NCBI GenBank assembly: GCA_944325875.1
Contig: CALVBU010000002.1
Location: 62,001 to 126,000 of the forward strand
Reading direction: 5' to 3'
DNA: 64,000 nucleotides
DNA from: Candidatus Gastranaerophilales bacterium
GTDB lineage: Bacteria > Cyanobacteriota > Vampirovibrionia > Gastranaerophilales > Gastranaerophilaceae
Shown: piece after piece, positions 62,181 through 64,000 of the stretch
Numbering within the stretch: position 1 is the stretch's first letter
Layout: each line of letters opens with the position of its first letter
The notes under the pieces: model-generated
Seen by the model: only the letters and a program-made list of their open reading frames with translations
The model's database searches: none
Told to the model about the DNA's origin: nothing
Translations under genes and position numbers: made by a program

Positions 62181-63478
62181 TTTATTAGGATACTCCACAA
62201 TAATTTTACAACACTAAAGAAGTCTTTAAACAACTCTTTTATACTTCTACTTTTAATGAAATCTTTAATAAAATCCCAGAATAATTTTCTTTTAGGAATG
62301 CCATTCACAGAAGTAAACATCTCAAAGAACATATTAATTCTTTCAAGATAATATTTTAAGAAAGAATCTTTTCTCAAATGGATTTCACCCATAAGATTTC
62401 GGTAAGTTTTAAGATCTTTTATAACAAAGGATTTTTCAAGTTCAACACGATATCTGTCGAGAGAATTTTCACTGAAATCACCTTTTGCAAGTGCAACAAC
62501 TGCAGTCTCACCTGCGAGTTTACCGCTAATCATAGCGAGGTTAGTTCCTTCCCAATGAAGGTTGTTAACTAACATCGCAGCATCTCCTACCACCATAACT
62601 CCTGCACCAACAATGGTCGGAATTTTCTTATAACCACCTTCAGGAATTAAATGTGCGGAATATTCCAAAAGTTCTCCATCTTTTATCAAAGGAGCGATTA
62701 CAGGATGTTGCTTTAATTTATCCAATAATTCATAAGGCTTAGTTTTATGTTTTTCAAATTCATCAAGAGTAACTCCAAGCCCAACACTTACAGATTCTTT
62801 GTTTGTATAAACAAAACCTAATCCAAGCATTCCAAGCATTGAACCGCCAAAAATTTCATAAATACAACCTTCATCATCATTCAAATGAAATCTGTCGTTA
62901 ATTTTTTCTTTCGGCAGTTTGAAAACTTCTTTTACACTGACTGCAACATCTTTAGTTTCTAAATCATCTCTAAGCCCGATTTGTTTTGCAAGAAGTGAAT
63001 TTACACCGTCAGCAAGAACTACAATATCTGCATAATAATCTTCAAGTTCTGTTTTTACACCAACAACCGCCTCATCTTTGACAATAAGCTCTCTCACAAC
63101 AGTTTCTTCAACAAGAATTACGCCCTCTTTTTTGGCTTCTTCAGCCATCCAGCGATCAAACTTTCCACGCATAACAGTGTAGCTAACAGGCAATTCATGT
63201 TTATTGGTGTAAGAAATCACCGTACCATCATATTCACCAAGAATTGCGTATTTGTGTTCAACATTTTTTCTTTCTAAAGGAGCAGTTTTTTCAAAATCAG
63301 GGAAAATCTCACGTGTCGGCTGAGCATAAATCGCACCACCAAAAACATTTTTGCTACCTGAGAACTTTCCGCGCTCAATTAAAATAACCTTATGCCCTGA
63401 ACGAGCTATTGTAACAGCACAGGCAATCCCGGCAGGTCCTGCACCGACAACGATAACTTCTGTTTTATTTTCAGACAT
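62177..63478 (-). CDS. fixC: Electron-transfer flavoprotein-quinone oxidoreductase FixC
   Basis: FAD protein that accepts electrons from EtfAB. FAD-binding VIVVGAGPAGIACAVTIARSG, GSKNVFGGAIYAQP, VVVADGVNS-type VVLADGVNSLLA and VGDAAMLVNNLHWEGTN. 433 residues with a hydrophobic C-terminal end. In a bifurcating FixABCX system FixA/B would be needed; they are not in the window, so this may be elsewhere or partial. Confidence 0.92.
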   Translation of the reverse strand: MSENKTEVIVVGAGPAGIACAVTIARSGHKVILIERGKFSGSKNVFGGAIYAQPTREIFPDFEKTAPLERKNVEHKYAILGEYDGTVISYTNKHELPVSYTVMRGKFDRWMAEEAKKEGVILVEETVVRELIVKDEAVVGVKTELEDYYADIVVLADGVNSLLAKQIGLRDDLETKDVAVSVKEVFKLPKEKINDRFHLNDDEGCIYEIFGGSMLGMLGLGFVYTNKESVSVGLGVTLDEFEKHKTKPYELLDKLKQHPVIAPLIKDGELLEYSAHLIPEGGYKKIPTIVGAGVMVVGDAAMLVNNLHWEGTNLAMISGKLAGETAVVALAKGDFSENSLDRYRVELEKSFVIKDLKTYRNLMGEIHLRKDSFLKYYLERINMFFEMFTSVNGIPKRKLFWDFIKDFIKSRSIKELFKDFFSVVKLLWSILIK

Positions 63479-63561
63479 AAAGCACTCCTTTTAAAAACTC
63501 TAAAAGCAATATATATTGTGAATTTTGAATAATAGAATTATACACTAAATTTTGTTCATTG

Positions 63562-63567
63562 TAAAAT
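63562..63567 (+). promoter_or_regulatory. -10 box of rsmD, leaderless type
   Basis: TAAAAT 7 nt before the ATG at 63575, no Shine-Dalgarno. Confidence 0.5.
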
Positions 63568-63574
63568 AGTTAAT

Positions 63575-64000
63575 ATGAATATAACAGCGGGTAAATTTAA
63601 AGGACAAAAGATTATAGCACCTGATGAGAAAATTACACGTCCGACTCTTTCAAAAGTCAGGATGAGTATTTTTAATACACTTCAAGCTATGATGGATTTT
63701 GACGGAGCGAGTTTTCTTGATATGTATGCAGGATCAGGGATTATGGCACTTGAAGCGGTATCAAGAGGATTTTCAAAATCTGTAGCAATTGAAAAACACC
63801 CAAAAGTCATACAAGTTATAAAAAATAATTATAAAAAATTTCAAAACGCACCTGAATTAATTACGGGTGACAGCTTAAAAGTTACAGAAAAAATGAATGA
63901 GAAATTTGACGTAATATACATTGACCCGCCATACTTTGCAGGGATTTATGAACAGAGCCTTAAATCCATAAAACATATTGCTAAAGGGATTGTTATACTA
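63575..64000 (+). CDS. rsmD: 16S rRNA (guanine966-N2)-methyltransferase RsmD, cut by window edge
   Basis: Reads MNITAGKFKGQKIIAP, TRPTLSKVRMSIFNTLQ, FLDMYAGSGIMALEAVSRG (SAM site) and the catalytic YIDPPYF. The first 142 residues are present; about 40 more are expected beyond the edge. Start ATG has no Shine-Dalgarno but a -10 hexamer at the leaderless distance. Confidence 0.94.
   Translation, partial: MNITAGKFKGQKIIAPDEKITRPTLSKVRMSIFNTLQAMMDFDGASFLDMYAGSGIMALEAVSRGFSKSVAIEKHPKVIQVIKNNYKKFQNAPELITGDSLKVTEKMNEKFDVIYIDPPYFAGIYEQSLKSIKHIAKGIVIL

Noticed and set aside
1-64000. tRNA, rRNA, tmRNA, insertion sequences, prophage or CRISPR arrays
   Set aside because: None recognised by eye on either strand; the lysozyme-like gene has no phage neighbours and no transposase is seen.

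Overview
The window is AT-rich bacterial chromosome, densely packed, with short gaps and many stop/start overlaps. The gene set suggests an anaerobic, non-photosynthetic relative of cyanobacteria of the Gastranaerophilales/Vampirovibrionia (Melainabacteria) type. It holds a cyanobacterial Ycf45-like ATPase, a VKOR-DsbA fusion of cyanobacterial style, the [FeFe]-hydrogenase maturase HydE, an MCE/MlaD protein and LipM, and three scattered prepilin-like proteins. This assignment is inference: no rRNA lies in the window and no search was run.

Layout. 1-7.2 kb is a minus-strand translation block running infA-rpmJ-rpsM-rpsK-rpsD-rpoA-rplQ-truA-rplM-rpsI, closed by a terminator, then hydE and a cysK cut by the window edge. 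7.5-12.7 kb carries a pilin-like gene, a small regulator, an orphan small protein, the Ycf45-like ATPase and a 563-residue helical protein. 12.8-24.3 kb holds phospholipid and nucleotide salvage genes (PlsC-like, punA, upp), an MCE protein, two LysM murein hydrolases without Sec signals, VKOR-DsbA, queH and a 5'-nucleotidase-like phosphoesterase. 24.3-41.8 kb holds envelope and housekeeping genes (tsaC, murJ, SpoIID-like, cysS, ftsY, nusB, lipA, lpd, alr, glyA, WecA/TagO-like, tyrA). 41.9-54.4 kb has fusA, a glutaredoxin, an accessory protein with an annexin-like segment, lipM with two paralogous TolC-like hairpin proteins, rarA, a solute-binding protein and several orphan small proteins. 54.4-64 kb has a poly-G tract, a methyltransferase, a beta-propeller, dnaJ, grpE, murA, two RWYD-repeat proteins, fixX, fixC and a partial rsmD.

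How the genes connect. LipM, LipA and Lpd form a lipoylation/lipoamide set, and GlyA hints at glycine cleavage. MurA, MurJ, Alr, the WecA-like enzyme, a SpoIID-like protein, the LysM hydrolases and an M14 peptidase cover wall synthesis and turnover. HydE, FixC and FixX point to hydrogen and flavin-based electron transfer.

The less ordinary signals are: (1) at least eleven genes with a -10 box 6-9 nt before the start codon and no Shine-Dalgarno, implying leaderless mRNAs; (2) three promoters resembling sigma-28/sigma-D, in front of a LysM-amidase, a large helical protein and an orphan protein, all lacking Sec signals; (3) a two-gene family of duplicated RWYD modules; (4) an annexin-like segment shared by two unrelated-looking proteins; (5) a G11 tract inside a short ORF with a pilin-type ribosome-binding site; (6) structured leaders and palindromes beside ribosomal and regulator genes.
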